A stretch of DNA of 64,000 nucleotides from Burkholderiales bacterium (GCA_019749945.1 JAIEPF010000027.1:54682-118681); one strand, 5' to 3'; shown: positions 36,336 through 47,344, counted from the stretch's first letter. Notes: generated by a model from the sequence alone, not told the origin. Numbers and translations are program-made.

Positions 36336-37231
36336 CAGGATCGGCCCCTTTTTTTCTGCGGTGCGGTTGCCGGCGCATCTGCCGGCCGCTCGGGTTGCGC
36401 CGGCAAGGGTCCCAGCACCAGCACCTGGGTGCCCGCGTTGACGCCGGCCAGCGGTTTGCAGGCGATGCCGGCAAAGAGATAGGCGGTGTTGCGCTCGACC
36501 TGGGTGACTTCCGCCACCGGCAGCCCGGGCGGGTAAACGCCGTCGATGCCCGAGGTCACCAGCCGGTCGCCGATCTGGAAATCAGCGCTGAGCGGAATGA
36601 AGCGCAGCTCGAGTTTGCCGTCGTCACCGGTGCCGGCAAGCACGGCGCGGAATCCGGTGCGCACATTGAGCACGGGCACCAGGTGGCCCTTGTCGGTGAT
36701 CAGCGTGACTTCGGACAGCCAGGGGTAGGCGCGGGTGACCTGGCCGATGACGCCGACATGGTCGATCACCGGACGGCCGGACTCGATGTCGTGCTGCAGG
36801 CCGCGGTCGATCATTACCTTGCGCGCAAACGGATCGCGCGCGGCATAGAGGATTTCCGCGGCGATCGACGGCGTTGGCACCTGTTCGCGCGCACCGAGCA
36901 GACCGCGCAGATGGGCGTTTTCCTTGTGCAGGGCGGCCGTGCGCTGCGCTGCCGTCGCGAGTTCCAGGTTGTGCTCGGTCAGGCGCTGATTTTCGCGGCG
37001 CAATGCGCTGTGGGTGACGAAAAAATCGGCGATGCGGCCGCCCATCGCGGCGGGTGCGGCGGCGAGCCGCTGCAGCGGGTAGAGGATGACGGCGGTGATC
37101 TGCCGCAGCGTGGTCAGATAGTTGAAACGGGCATCAGCGATCAGCAACACCGCCGACAGCATGACAAAGATCATCAGTCGCGCCAGCGGGGTAGGTCCGG
37201 TACGGAACAGGGGTGGCGGCGTGTGCTCCAT
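36335..37231 (-). CDS. mreC: Rod shape-determining protein MreC
   Basis: MreC is a bitopic protein linking MreB to the periplasmic synthesis enzymes. The 298-residue protein has one membrane helix (LARLMIFVMLSAVLLIADA), a coiled coil (about 75-110) and a beta-barrel periplasmic domain with VGVIGQVTRAYPWLSEVTLI. The C-terminus is rich in Pro/Ala/Lys. It is separated from mreB by a repeat-filled spacer. Confidence 0.93.
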   Translation of the reverse strand: MEHTPPPLFRTGPTPLARLMIFVMLSAVLLIADARFNYLTTLRQITAVILYPLQRLAAAPAAMGGRIADFFVTHSALRRENQRLTEHNLELATAAQRTAALHKENAHLRGLLGAREQVPTPSIAAEILYAARDPFARKVMIDRGLQHDIESGRPVIDHVGVIGQVTRAYPWLSEVTLITDKGHLVPVLNVRTGFRAVLAGTGDDGKLELRFIPLSADFQIGDRLVTSGIDGVYPPGLPVAEVTQVERNTAYLFAGIACKPLAGVNAGTQVLVLGPLPAQPERPADAPATAPQKKRGRS

Positions 37232-37249
37232 TGCGCGTTAGCCGATGCA

Positions 37250-37345
37250 CGATAAATGGTTATCAAACCATTTATCGCAAGTGTTTCCCCTCTCCCGTCG
37301 GGACAAGGGAACACTTGTCGCGAAGCAGAGGGGCCGGGGGTGAGG
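37250..37345 (-). repeat. ATCA-loop hairpin plus GC-rich tail, copy 2
   Basis: CGATAAATGGTT (37250-37261) and AACCATTTATCG (37266-37277) form a perfect 12-base stem around ATCA, followed by CCCCTCTCCC and later GGGCCGGGGGTGAGGGG. Loop, stem length and tail match copy 1 at 19229 while the stem bases differ in compensating pairs. It lies in the mreB-mreC spacer, where it may temper read-through. Confidence 0.8.
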
Positions 37346-37399
37346 GGCGACGGCGTCAATCATTCAGTGAAACTGGGCCGCCGGGCGCTGAAACAGGCA

Positions 37400-38517
<1,118 letters not shown>

Positions 38518-38535
38518 TGGTTTTTCAACCCGATC

Positions 38536-38823
38536 ATGGCCTTGACGCTCGACGATGTGCAGCGTGCTGCGCACCTGGCGCGGATCGCTGTTGATGATGC
38601 GGAAGCCGGTGCCGCGCTGGCACAACTGACCCGTGTTTTCGGCTTGATCGAGCAGATGCGGGCCGTCGAAGTGTCCGGCATTTCACCGATGTCCCATGCC
38701 CAGGATCTGGTGCTGCGTTTGCGTCCCGATGCGGTGACCGAAGGCGATCAGCGCGATCACTTCCAGGCGATTGCACCCGAGGTTGAAGCGGGCCTGTACC
38801 TCGTACCCAAGGTGATTGAATAA
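38536..38823 (+). CDS. gatC: Asp/Glu-tRNA amidotransferase subunit GatC
   Basis: GatC stabilises the GatAB complex that converts Asp-tRNA(Asn) or Glu-tRNA(Gln) to the amide forms. The 95-residue protein shows [14 protein letters not shown] at the N-terminus and the C-terminal YLVPKVIE block. It is the first gene of gatC-gatA-gatB. The presence of gatCAB implies an indirect route for Asn- or Gln-tRNA. Confidence 0.94.
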   Translation: MALTLDDVQRAAHLARIAVDDAEAGAALAQLTRVFGLIEQMRAVEVSGISPMSHAQDLVLRLRPDAVTEGDQRDHFQAIAPEVEAGLYLVPKVIE

Positions 38824-38876
38824 GGTGAACGAACAAGCGGCGCCGGCTGCCCGGCGTCCGCAAGCGCAGTCCTGCA

Positions 38877-40334
38877 ATGTCCAACGTCACGCTCAAAGAA
38901 TTGTCTGTGCAACTCGCCGCCGGGGCCTGCTCCAGCGTTGAGTTGTCTCGCGATTTCATCAATAAAATCAATAGTTTGAATAAAGACCTGGGCTGTTTCA
39001 TCACGGTGGATGCGGAGCGCACCCTGGCGCAGGCCAAGGCCGCGGACGCGCAGCGCGCCGCCGGTCACGCCGGCCCGCTGACGGGTGTTCCGCTGGCGCA
39101 CAAGGACATTTTCTGCGCTGAGGGCTGGCTCACCACCTGCGGCTCGCGCATGCTGGCGAACTTTGTCGCGCCGTACGACGCGCATGTGGTCGAGCGCTGC
39201 AACGCGGCCGGCATGGTGACGCTGGGCAAGACCAACATGGACGAATTCGCGATGGGTTCGTCCAACGAGACCTCGTACTACGGTCCGGTGCGCAATCCGT
39301 GGAATCGCGATCTGGTTCCGGGCGGCAGTTCCGGCGGTTCCGCCGCCGCGGTGGCGGCGCGTCTGGCGCCCGCCGCCACCGGCACCGACACCGGCGGCTC
39401 GATCCGCCAGCCCGCGGCGCTGACCGGCATCTGCGGTTTGAAGCCGACCTACGGGCTGGTGTCGCGTTACGGCATGATTGCCTTCGCTTCCAGTCTCGAC
39501 CAGGCCGGGCCGATGGCGCGCAGCGCGGAAGACCTCGGGCTGCTGCTGAATGTGATGGCCGGACACGATCCGCGCGACTCGACCAGTCTCGAGCGTCCGG
39601 CCGAAGACTACAACCGCGATCTGGAAAAACCGCTGCAGGGATTGCGCATCGGACTGCCGCAGGAATTTTTTGCCGCGGGCCTGGCGCCGGATGTGCAGCG
39701 CGCGGTCGAGGCTGCGGTCGCGGAATACAAAAAACTCGGCGCCACCGTGGTCGATATCAGCCTGCCCAATATGGAATTGTCGGTGCCGGTGTATTACGTG
39801 CTGGCGCCGGCGGAAGCCTCGAGCAATCTGTCGCGTTTCGACGGCGTGCGTTACGGCCATCGCGCGGCGGAATACACCGACCTGATGGACATGTACAAGC
39901 GCTCGCGCGCCGAAGGTTTCGGCGCCGAGGTGAAGCGGCGCATCCTGATCGGCACCTATGTGCTGTCGCAAGGCTACTACGACGCCTATTACATCCATGC
40001 GCAGAAGCTGCGGCGGCTGATCGCCGGCGATTTTGCCGCAGCCTTCAAACAATGCGACGTGATCATGGGCCCGACCAGCCCGACCACGGCGTTCAAGCTC
40101 GGTGAAAAAAGCGCGGACCCGGTGCAGATGTACCTGTCGGACATCTACACCATCGCGGTGAACCTTGCCGGCCTGCCCGGCATGTCGATCCCCTGCGGCT
40201 TTGACGGCGGCGGACTGCCGGTCGGGCTGCAGATCATCGGCAATTATTTTGACGAGGCGCGCATGCTCAATGTGGCGCATCGGTATCAAATGGTTACGGA
40301 ATGGCATCAGCGCGTGCCGCCGGGGATCGGATGA
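38877..40334 (+). CDS. gatA: Asp/Glu-tRNA amidotransferase subunit GatA
   Basis: GatA is the glutaminase subunit, an amidase-signature enzyme that supplies ammonia to GatB. The 485-residue protein has the full Ser-cisSer-Lys triad: Lys in LAHKDIFC (about 77), cis-Ser in [10 protein letters not shown] and the nucleophile Ser in [11 protein letters not shown]. It follows gatC after 53 bases. Confidence 0.96.
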   Translation: MSNVTLKELSVQLAAGACSSVELSRDFINKINSLNKDLGCFITVDAERTLAQAKAADAQRAAGHAGPLTGVPLAHKDIFCAEGWLTTCGSRMLANFVAPYDAHVVERCNAAGMVTLGKTNMDEFAMGSSNETSYYGPVRNPWNRDLVPGGSSGGSAAAVAARLAPAATGTDTGGSIRQPAALTGICGLKPTYGLVSRYGMIAFASSLDQAGPMARSAEDLGLLLNVMAGHDPRDSTSLERPAEDYNRDLEKPLQGLRIGLPQEFFAAGLAPDVQRAVEAAVAEYKKLGATVVDISLPNMELSVPVYYVLAPAEASSNLSRFDGVRYGHRAAEYTDLMDMYKRSRAEGFGAEVKRRILIGTYVLSQGYYDAYYIHAQKLRRLIAGDFAAAFKQCDVIMGPTSPTTAFKLGEKSADPVQMYLSDIYTIAVNLAGLPGMSIPCGFDGGGLPVGLQIIGNYFDEARMLNVAHRYQMVTEWHQRVPPGIG

Positions 40335-40343
40335 ACACAGGAG

Positions 40344-40419
40344 GTGAACGGGTGAACGAGTGAACGAGTGAACAGGGGCCCCTTTGCGGAGTTGCCCGTT
40401 CACCCGTTCACCCGTTCAC
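40344..40419. repeat. Inverted tandem GTGAACG-type repeat in the gatA-gatB spacer
   Basis: Four GTGAAC units spaced by 8 bases (40344 to about 40373) are mirrored by three GTTCACCC units (40396-40419), with GGGGCCCC between. The whole can fold into one long hairpin. Unit length and position resemble the other short-unit repeats of this window. Confidence 0.7.
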
Positions 40420-40435
40420 TTTTCATGTATTCAAG

Positions 40436-41872
40436 ATGAAATGGGAAATCGTCATCGGGCTGGAAACCCACGCGCAGCTGTCGACGGTGTCGAAGATATT
40501 TTCGGGTGCCGCGACGGCTTTTGGTGCTGCGCCGAACACCCAGGCCTGCGGCGTCGACATCGCGCTGCCGGGCGTGCTGCCGGTGCTCAACACCGGCGCG
40601 GTCGAGCGCGCAATCCGTTTCGGGCTCGCGGTCGGCGCCAAAATCAATCAGCGGTCGATCTTCGCGCGCAAGAATTATTTTTACCCCGACCTGCCCAAGG
40701 GGTACCAGATCAGCCAGTACGAATTGCCGATCGTCGAGGGCGGCACGGTGACCATCCGGCTTGGTGACACCGAAAAAACCGTGCGCCTGACGCGTGCCCA
40801 CCTCGAGGAAGACGCCGGCAAGTCGCTGCACGAGGATTTCAGCGGACGCACCGGCATAGACTTGAACCGCGCCGGCACACCGCTGCTGGAAATCGTGTCC
40901 GAACCCGACATGCGTTCGGCGGAAGAGGCCGTGGCTTATGCCAGGGCGCTGCACACGCTGGTGCGCTGGATCGATGTCTGCGACGGCAATATGCAGGAAG
41001 GTTCGTTCCGCTGCGATGCCAACGTGTCGGTGCGTCCGGCGGGGTCAACAACCTTGGGTACGCGCCGCGAGATCAAGAACCTGAACAGCTTCCGTTTTCT
41101 GCAACAGGCGATCGAGTACGAGGTGCGCTGGCAGATCGGCGAAATCGAGGACGGCCGCAAGATCCAGCAGGCGACGGTACTGTTTGATCCGGATACCGGC
41201 GAGACGCGCATGATGCGCACCAAGGAAGATGCGCACGATTATCGCTATTTCCCGGATCCCGATCTGCTGCCGCTGGAGGTGACGGCGGAGCGGCTGGCTG
41301 CTGTGCGTGCGGCGATGCCCGCGCTGCCGCAGGCGCGGCGTGAGCAGTTTGTCGTGCAATACGGATTGACGGTTTATGACGCAGGCCTGTTGACCGCAAG
41401 CCGGGAGCTTGCTGATTATTTTGCTGCGGTTGCCGCAGGCGCCGATGCCCGGGTCGGAAAATTATGTGCGAACTGGATCTGCGGCGCACTGAGTGCGCGG
41501 CTGAATGAAGAGAATCTGGAAATCGGACAAAGCCGGGTCAGCGCTGCACAGTTGCGAAAACTGGTGGATCGCATCGCCGACGGCACGATTTCCGGAAAAA
41601 TGGGCAAGGATGTGTTTGATGCAATGTGGGCGGGCGAGGGTGACGCTGACCGGATCATCGCGGCCAAAGGGCTGAAACAGATTTCTGACAGCGGCGAACT
41701 GGAAAAAATCGTTGATCAGGTGCTGGCAGACAACGCCCAGCAGGTCGCCGATTTCCGCGCCGGCAGGGAAAAGGCCTTCAATTCACTGGTGGGGCAGGTG
41801 ATGAAAGCGAGCCGCGGCAAGGCCAATCCGCAGCAGGTCAACGATATCCTGCGGCGCAAACTCGCCGCCTGA
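40436..41872 (+). CDS. gatB: Asp/Glu-tRNA amidotransferase subunit GatB
   Basis: GatB binds the mischarged tRNA, phosphorylates its acyl group and transfers ammonia. The 478-residue protein has [29 protein letters not shown] and an intact C-terminal YqeY-like helical domain (about 330-478) ending [15 protein letters not shown]. The gene is separated from gatA by a hairpin repeat that might lower its expression relative to gatA. Confidence 0.96.
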   Translation: MKWEIVIGLETHAQLSTVSKIFSGAATAFGAAPNTQACGVDIALPGVLPVLNTGAVERAIRFGLAVGAKINQRSIFARKNYFYPDLPKGYQISQYELPIVEGGTVTIRLGDTEKTVRLTRAHLEEDAGKSLHEDFSGRTGIDLNRAGTPLLEIVSEPDMRSAEEAVAYARALHTLVRWIDVCDGNMQEGSFRCDANVSVRPAGSTTLGTRREIKNLNSFRFLQQAIEYEVRWQIGEIEDGRKIQQATVLFDPDTGETRMMRTKEDAHDYRYFPDPDLLPLEVTAERLAAVRAAMPALPQARREQFVVQYGLTVYDAGLLTASRELADYFAAVAAGADARVGKLCANWICGALSARLNEENLEIGQSRVSAAQLRKLVDRIADGTISGKMGKDVFDAMWAGEGDADRIIAAKGLKQISDSGELEKIVDQVLADNAQQVADFRAGREKAFNSLVGQVMKASRGKANPQQVNDILRRKLAA

Positions 41873-41884
41873 TCCGGCGACGGT

Positions 41885-42574
41885 TTACTTTTTTGCCGCG
41901 GCCGGCTTGGCCGTATCCGCGGTTGCAGCAGATGCCGTGCCGCCCTTCAGCTCGATAAAACGGGCCTTCTGCTGCGCATAACTGGCGGCGATGCGTTCCT
42001 TGTCTTTTTCCTTTTCCGCAATGCGGCCCTTGACGCGGTCTTCTTCCGCGGCAGCCCGTTTCAGATCGTCCTTTACATTGTCGGGCACCTTGCCCTTTTT
42101 CTCGAAGTTGGCATAACGCATTTTCTGCGCGGCATGCGCATCCACCGCACCTTTTACCGCGGCCTTGAGCTGCTGGATTTGCAGATCAACGACCTGCAGT
42201 TCGCGGTCGCGCCGCACATCGATTTCCGAGGCCGCGGTATAGGTGTTCATCAACGCCGTGTCCTGGCGCCGCTGTTCGGCGATGCGCCGGTCTTCTTCAG
42301 CCTTGAGGGCGGCTTTTTTATCGGCTTCCGCCTTGATCCTTGCGGCTTCTTCCGCGGAGACCGTGGTCTGGCGGGTGATGCCGCGGTTATCCAGGGTTTT
42401 GGATTCGTTTTTCTGGAATTCGGGCGGGATCCGGTCGCCGCAGCCGACCACTTTGCCGGCGGCATCCTTCCAGCAGACGATTTTCTGCGCCAGCGCGGCG
42501 GACGGGACTGCCAGCAGGGCCATCGTCAAGGCGGCGCCGGCCAGCACCGGCAGAGCAGACAGGCGTTCAGGCAT
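41885..42574 (-). CDS. DUF4124 domain exported protein with coiled coil
   Basis: The 229-residue protein has a signal peptide (LTMALLAVPSAALAQ), an N-terminal DUF4124 unit (KIVCWKDAAGKVVGCGDRIPP) and a long charged coiled-coil region (about 75-205) rich in Lys, Glu and Ala. DUF4124 proteins are periplasmic; the function is unknown. It overlaps pyrE by eight bases and is convergent with gatB. Confidence 0.82.
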   Translation of the reverse strand: MPERLSALPVLAGAALTMALLAVPSAALAQKIVCWKDAAGKVVGCGDRIPPEFQKNESKTLDNRGITRQTTVSAEEAARIKAEADKKAALKAEEDRRIAEQRRQDTALMNTYTAASEIDVRRDRELQVVDLQIQQLKAAVKGAVDAHAAQKMRYANFEKKGKVPDNVKDDLKRAAAEEDRVKGRIAEKEKDKERIAASYAQQKARFIELKGGTASAATADTAKPAAAKK

Positions 42575-43217
42575 TTTTCACCCCGTATTGTTGGCGATAG
42601 GCGGCGACCGCGGCGAGCTGCGGCCCCATGTCTTTTTCATTTTCCAGAAATCCGATCAAATCATCCAGCGTGGCGATGCTGATGACCGGGATTCCGTACA
42701 GCTGTCGGACTTCCTGAGTCGCCGACAGTTCCGCAGAACCGCGTTCCATGCGGTCCAGCGCGATCAATACGCCGGCCGGCGTGGCGTTTGCGGCGCGGAT
42801 CAGCTTGACCGATTCGCGCACCGAGGTGCCCGCCGAAATGACATCGTCCACGATCAGCGCCCGGCCCGTGAGCGGGGCGCCGACGACGTTGCCGCCTTCG
42901 CCGTGGTCCTTGGCTTCCTTGCGGTTGTAGCTGAAGGGCACGTTGCGGCCGGTTTCGGCGAGCGCAATCGCCACGGCGGCGACCAGCGGAATGCCCTTGT
43001 AGGCCGGACCGAACAGCAGGTCGTAAGGAACCCCCGCCGCGGAAATGGCTTTCGCGTAAAATCGGGCGAGCTGTTGCAGCGAGTTGCCGTCGCAGAACAG
43101 TCCGGCGTTGAAAAAATAGGGCGACATGCGCCCGGCCTTGGTCTTGAACTCGCCGAACAGCAGGACTCTGGTGGCGATGGCGAAACGGATGAATTCCTGT
43201 CGGAAGTTGGCAGCCAT
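42567..43217 (-). CDS. pyrE: Orotate phosphoribosyltransferase PyrE
   Basis: PyrE makes orotidine monophosphate from orotate and PRPP in pyrimidine synthesis. The 216-residue protein carries FKTKAGRMSPYFFNAGLF, YNRKEAKDHGEGG and the PRPP motif ALIVDDVISAGTS. It is divergent from xthA, with 121 bases between, and overlaps the downstream DUF4124 gene. Confidence 0.95.
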   Translation of the reverse strand: MAANFRQEFIRFAIATRVLLFGEFKTKAGRMSPYFFNAGLFCDGNSLQQLARFYAKAISAAGVPYDLLFGPAYKGIPLVAAVAIALAETGRNVPFSYNRKEAKDHGEGGNVVGAPLTGRALIVDDVISAGTSVRESVKLIRAANATPAGVLIALDRMERGSAELSATQEVRQLYGIPVISIATLDDLIGFLENEKDMGPQLAAVAAYRQQYGVKNA

Positions 43218-43338
43218 ATTTACAGGTCAGCCGGCGTGCCTGCGGCGGGAAATAGTCGGGATACCTTGAAAACCGTTGAAAAAGCCGTTGAACAAACCGG
43301 CAAGGCAGGCGGTGGCACGATTCCGCCGGACTTAGACA

Positions 43339-44121
43339 ATGAAAATTATAACCCTGAATCTCAATGGCATCCGCTCCGCGGCGCGCAAAGGTTTCCTGGA
43401 CTGGCTGCCGCGCCAGCGCGCGGACGTGATCTGCGTCCAGGAAATCAAGGCGCAGGCCGCCGACATGACCGAAGAACTGCTGGCCCCGGCCGGTTACCGC
43501 GGCTCTTTCCATTACGCCGAAAAAAAGGGCTACAGCGGGGTCGGCATCTATTCAAGGACGGCGCCGGACCGGGTTGCCGTCGGCTTCGGGGTTGCCGAAT
43601 TCGATGCCGAGGGGCGTTACCTGCGCGCCGATTTCGGCGATCTTTCGGTGATCTCGCTGTACCTGCCTTCGGGCTCCAGCGGCGAGCACCGCCAGGCTTC
43701 GAAATTCCGTTTTCTCGATGCGTTTTATCCCCATCTCAAGCGGCTGGGCAAGGCGGGGCGCGAAGTGGTGCTGTGCGGCGACTGGAACATCGCGCACAAG
43801 GAGATCGACCTGAAGAACTGGAAGGGGAATCGCAGGAATTCCGGATTTCTGCCGGAGGAGCGCGAATGGATGACGCAGATATTCGACAAACTGGGCTGGG
43901 TCGACGTCTACCGCCGCCTGCACCCGGAGGCGACCGATGCGTCGTACACCTGGTGGTCGAACCGGGGCCAGGCCTGGGCCAAAAATGTCGGCTGGCGCAT
44001 TGATTACCAGATCGCGACCCCGGGTATTGCCGCGCGGGCGAAACGCGCGGCGATCTACAAGAATGAGCGATTTTCGGATCATGCGCCGCTGACCATCGAA
44101 TATGACTACCTCCCGGCTTAG
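43339..44121 (+). CDS. xthA: Exodeoxyribonuclease III (AP endonuclease)
   Basis: This repair enzyme cuts DNA at abasic sites and trims 3' ends. The 260-residue protein has family motifs TLNLNGIRSA, VQEIKAQ, LCGDWNIAHKEIDLKNWKGN and FSDHAPLTIEYD, with catalytic Glu, Asp, Asn and His in place. It overlaps the following MFS gene by 20 bases. Confidence 0.95.
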   Translation: MKIITLNLNGIRSAARKGFLDWLPRQRADVICVQEIKAQAADMTEELLAPAGYRGSFHYAEKKGYSGVGIYSRTAPDRVAVGFGVAEFDAEGRYLRADFGDLSVISLYLPSGSSGEHRQASKFRFLDAFYPHLKRLGKAGREVVLCGDWNIAHKEIDLKNWKGNRRNSGFLPEEREWMTQIFDKLGWVDVYRRLHPEATDASYTWWSNRGQAWAKNVGWRIDYQIATPGIAARAKRAAIYKNERFSDHAPLTIEYDYLPA

Positions 44122-45424
44122 CGGCATGCGCAGCAGGCTGCCGGAGAGCCTGCGTCCGTATTTTGAGGCGGCACCGCTTGCCGCACTGTTTCTCGGCATT
44201 TCGTCCGGCTTCGCCTTTGCCATGATTGGCGCGACGCTTACGACGCGGCTTGCGCAGCATGGCATTACCAAAAGCACGGTGACCGCGTTCGCGCTGACGA
44301 TTCTTGTCTACAATTTCAAGTTCCTGTGGGCGCCGGTCATCGACCATGTGCGCCTGCCGGTTATCGGCCGTTACGGGCAGCGGCGCAGCTGGTTGTGGCT
44401 GGTTGGTGGGCTGGTCATGGTCGCGGTCGCCGCGCTCGGTTTTTCCAATCCTGCCGATTCCCTGTATGCGGTTGCGGTCGCCGCAATCGTCATGGGTGCG
44501 GCGGGCGCCACCTTTGACATCATCATCGACGCCTATCGTATTGAACTGCTCGAGCCGCGCCAGCTCGGCATTGGGGCCGGCATGTCGCAGTACGGCTGGC
44601 GCATCGGCGCCGCCGCATCAGGTGCGCTGGCACTGGTTGTTGCCGCCAGATTTGGCTGGGCGGCGGCGTATATGGCGTGCGCCGTGTTCGCGCTGCCGGC
44701 GATGCTGGTGGCCGTGCTGATGGGTGAACCTTCGCGCCACCGCGAGCCGGTAAAACCGCGCGGCGCCGCTGCAGCCATCACCGCCTATTTCAGTCCATTG
44801 CTCGAATTCATCCGCCGCCAGGGCGCCGTAGTCGTGCTGCTGTTCGTGCTGATCCACAAGATCGGCGATACGCTGGCCAACCTGACCTTGCGCCTGCTGT
44901 TCCAGGATCTGGGTTTTACCAACGACGAGGTGGCGTTTTACGACGTCGGCATCGGCTTTGTCGCGCTGCTTGCCGGCATTTTTGTCGGCGGAATTGTTTA
45001 TGAGCGCCTCGGCATGAAACGCGCGGTGATGATCAGCCTGGTGCTGATGGCGGTATCAAACCTGAGTTTCGCCATGCTGGCGGCCGCCGGCCATACCAAT
45101 ATCGGCATGGCCGCGGCGGTGGGTTTCGAGAACTTCGCCAGCGGCATCGGTGGTGTGACGGTGGTTGCCTACCTTTCCGCGCTTTGCAACCTGCGATTTA
45201 CGGCAACCCAGTATGCGCTGCTGTCCGCGCTGGCCAGCATACTCGGACGGCTGCTGACGGGCACGACGGTGGGCGCGCTGATTGAAGGCATCGGGTACGT
45301 GAATTTTTACCTGATGACCACGCTGATTGCGCTGCCGGGGGTTTTCCTGTTCTGGTTCATGATCCGTTCCGGTCTGGCCGACCTGTCGATCGGTTCGGCC
45401 GGCAAGGATCAGCCGCCGAACTGA
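44102..45424 (+). CDS. AmpG-like muropeptide MFS permease
   Basis: The 440-residue inner-membrane protein has about 12 hydrophobic segments. PLAALFLGISSGFAFAMIGA, LVYNFKFLWAPVIDHVRLP and RRSWLWLVGG are the pattern of AmpG permeases, which import anhydromuropeptides for recycling. ATG 44102 overlaps xthA; ATG 44126 is an alternative just beyond the xthA stop. Its end overlaps the convergent metW by 16 bases. Confidence 0.85.
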   Translation: MTTSRLSGMRSRLPESLRPYFEAAPLAALFLGISSGFAFAMIGATLTTRLAQHGITKSTVTAFALTILVYNFKFLWAPVIDHVRLPVIGRYGQRRSWLWLVGGLVMVAVAALGFSNPADSLYAVAVAAIVMGAAGATFDIIIDAYRIELLEPRQLGIGAGMSQYGWRIGAAASGALALVVAARFGWAAAYMACAVFALPAMLVAVLMGEPSRHREPVKPRGAAAAITAYFSPLLEFIRRQGAVVVLLFVLIHKIGDTLANLTLRLLFQDLGFTNDEVAFYDVGIGFVALLAGIFVGGIVYERLGMKRAVMISLVLMAVSNLSFAMLAAAGHTNIGMAAAVGFENFASGIGGVTVVAYLSALCNLRFTATQYALLSALASILGRLLTGTTVGALIEGIGYVNFYLMTTLIALPGVFLFWFMIRSGLADLSIGSAGKDQPPN

Positions 45425-46005
45425 TAGACCGCGAGTTCGCCCAGCAGGTTAGGCAGCAAATTCACCGCCCTGCCGTCGGTGAGTACGGTGCGCCCGACGA
45501 TGCGGATGCCGCGCTCGCCGCAGAATTTCTCGAAATCGGCCACCGTGCACAAATGGATGTTCGGCGTGTTGAACCATTCGAAGGGCAGGTTTTCCGACAC
45601 CGGCATGCGGCCGCGCAGGATCTGCAGGCGGTTTTTCCAGTAGCCGAAATTGGGGAAAGTGACAATGCCGGTGCGGCCCACGCGCAGCATTTCGCGCACG
45701 ATGCGCTCGGTATTGCGCATGGCCTGCAGCGTCTGCGACAGCACGACGTAGTCGAAGGAGTTGTCGGCGAATTCGGCGAGGCCGCGCTCCAGATCGCTCT
45801 GGATGACATGCACGCCGTTTTTCACGCATTCCAGTACGTTGCCATCGTCGATTTCGACGCCGTACCCGGTGACGCCACGCGCCTGCTGCAGGTATTTCAG
45901 CAGGGTGCCGTCGCCGCAGCCGAGGTCGAGCACATGCGCGTCGCGCTTCACCCACTGCGCGATCGCCGCAAAATCCGGACGCTGGTTGCTGTTGAGCCCG
46001 GTCAT
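45409..46005 (-). CDS. metW: Methionine biosynthesis protein MetW
   Basis: MetW is a SAM-methyltransferase-fold protein that works with MetX in homoserine acylation in many proteobacteria. The 198-residue protein has the loop [15 protein letters not shown] and [20 protein letters not shown]. It overlaps metX by four bases (46002-46005), so the two are coupled and both fall under the SAM-II leader. Confidence 0.94.
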   Translation of the reverse strand: MTGLNSNQRPDFAAIAQWVKRDAHVLDLGCGDGTLLKYLQQARGVTGYGVEIDDGNVLECVKNGVHVIQSDLERGLAEFADNSFDYVVLSQTLQAMRNTERIVREMLRVGRTGIVTFPNFGYWKNRLQILRGRMPVSENLPFEWFNTPNIHLCTVADFEKFCGERGIRIVGRTVLTDGRAVNLLPNLLGELAVYQFGG

Positions 46006-47159
46006 GGCGCGATCTCCCGGTGCACACGTTCGAAATACGCGGCGACCAGCCGGTGATAGCGGGCGTCATCAAGCAGGAAGGCATCGTGGCCGTGCGGTGC
46101 GTCGATTTCGGCATAGGTGACCTGGGCGCGGTTGTCGAGCAGGGCGCGCACGATCTCACGCGAACGTTCCGGCGAAAACCGCCAGTCGGTGGTGAATGAA
46201 ATCACCAGCACCCCGGCAGTGACGACTTCCAGCGCCTGCGCCAGGCTGCCGCCGTGATCCAGCGCCGGGTCGAAATAATCCAGCGCCTTGGTAATGCGCA
46301 GATAGGTGTTGGCGTCGAAATACTCGGCGAACTTGTTGCCCTGGTGGCGCAGGTAGGACTCGATCTCGAATTCGGTGTCGAAGCCGTAGCCGGGTTTGCC
46401 GTGTTTCAGCTGGCGGCCGAATTTGCTGGCCATCTCGTCGTCCGAGAGGTAGGTGATGTGCCCGACCATGCGCGCGACGCGCAGGCCGCGTTTGGGCACC
46501 GCCTGCCGCGACTGGTAGTTGCCGTTGTGAAAATCCGGATCGGTGAGGATCGCCTGGCGGGCGACCTCGTTGAAAGCGATGTTCTGCGCCGACAGGTTGG
46601 GCGCGCAGGCGATGACGATGCTGTGGCGCAGGCGCTGCGGATAACGGATTGCCCAGGCCAGCGCCTGCATCGCGCCGAGGCTGCCGCCCATCACTGCCGC
46701 AAACTGCGTGATGCCCAACTGGTCGGCGAGACGGGCCTGGGCATCCACCCAGTCCTCCACGGTGACTACCGGAAAATCACCGCCCCAGGGTTTGCCGGTC
46801 TCGGGATTGATGCTGAGCGGGCCGGTCGAGCCGTGGCAGCCGCCGAGGTTGTTGACACCGATGACAAAAAAACGCCGGGTGTCCAGCGGTTTGCCGGGAC
46901 CGATCATGTTGTCCCACCAGCCGATGTTGCCGGAGTCAGCGGCATCGATGCCGGCGACATGATGCGAGGCATTGAGGGCATGGCAGACCAGCACGGCGTT
47001 GGAACGGTCCGTGTTGAGCGTGCCGTAGGTCTCGTAGACCAGTTCGTAGCCGTGCAGCACCGCGCCGCTGCGCAAGGGCAGCGGCGCGGTGAAACGCGCG
47101 GTCTGCGGCGTGACGATGCCGACGGATCTGGTCAAATCATGTGTTTTGATGGCAGCCAT
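46002..47159 (-). CDS. metX: Homoserine O-acyltransferase MetX
   Basis: MetX acylates homoserine (acetyl or succinyl; sequence does not settle which) in the first committed step of methionine synthesis. The alpha/beta-hydrolase triad is visible: Ser in [13 protein letters not shown], Asp in [10 protein letters not shown] and His in [14 protein letters not shown] 47159 is chosen; it follows the terminator T run directly and has no ribosome site. ATG 47192 is in frame but would put the terminator hairpin inside the coding region. The leader carries a SAM-II riboswitch, implying repression when SAM is high. Confidence 0.93.
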   Translation of the reverse strand: MAAIKTHDLTRSVGIVTPQTARFTAPLPLRSGAVLHGYELVYETYGTLNTDRSNAVLVCHALNASHHVAGIDAADSGNIGWWDNMIGPGKPLDTRRFFVIGVNNLGGCHGSTGPLSINPETGKPWGGDFPVVTVEDWVDAQARLADQLGITQFAAVMGGSLGAMQALAWAIRYPQRLRHSIVIACAPNLSAQNIAFNEVARQAILTDPDFHNGNYQSRQAVPKRGLRVARMVGHITYLSDDEMASKFGRQLKHGKPGYGFDTEFEIESYLRHQGNKFAEYFDANTYLRITKALDYFDPALDHGGSLAQALEVVTAGVLVISFTTDWRFSPERSREIVRALLDNRAQVTYAEIDAPHGHDAFLLDDARYHRLVAAYFERVHREIAP

Positions 47160-47189
47160 AAAAAAACCCCGAAGCTTGCGCGCCGGGGT
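47160..47189 (-). terminator. Intrinsic terminator abutting the metX start codon
   Basis: On the minus strand ACCCCG (47189-47184) pairs with CGGGGT (47171-47166), and T7 (47166-47160) follows, ending at the ATG. The 12-base loop contains CGCAAGCT, which is complementary to AGCTTGCG in the upstream SAM-II aptamer. Confidence 0.75.
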
Positions 47190-47218
47190 CATGAGAATCG
47201 GGATTACGAGAATACGAT

Positions 47219-47271
47219 CTCTTTAGCCGGATTTATTGCGCGCCCGCAAGCTGAACTCAAATCGGCGCGAA
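47219..47271 (-). promoter_or_regulatory. SAM-II riboswitch upstream of metX-metW
   Basis: Read on the minus strand from 47271: CGCGCC, GATTTGAG, GCTTGCGG, GGCGCG, AATAAAT, GGCTAAAGAG. CGCGCC and GGCGCG form P1; GATTT, TTGC, AATAAAT and GCTAAA are the conserved SAM-II pseudoknot elements in the right order. SAM-II binds SAM and turns genes off. It is best known from alphaproteobacteria upstream of metA/metX genes. Confidence 0.82.
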
Positions 47272-47283
47272 AACTGTGGGGCT

Positions 47284-47312
47284 ACGTTACCCGCGGCGCA
47301 CCGCCTTGTCAA
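47284..47312 (-). promoter_or_regulatory. Promoter of the metX leader
   Basis: A perfect TTGACA (47312-47307, minus strand) is followed after 17 bases by TAACGT (47289-47284), a weak -10. The predicted start at about 47277 lies just before the SAM-II aptamer. Confidence 0.55.
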
Positions 47313-47344
47313 ATGTGTGCCGATAACTGCTGAAATCAATAAGG

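Noticed and set aside
42243..44003. 586-codon plus-strand frame across pyrE and xthA
   Set aside because: It runs antisense to DUF4124 and pyrE and out of frame through xthA, both firmly identified, and its product has no recognisable features.
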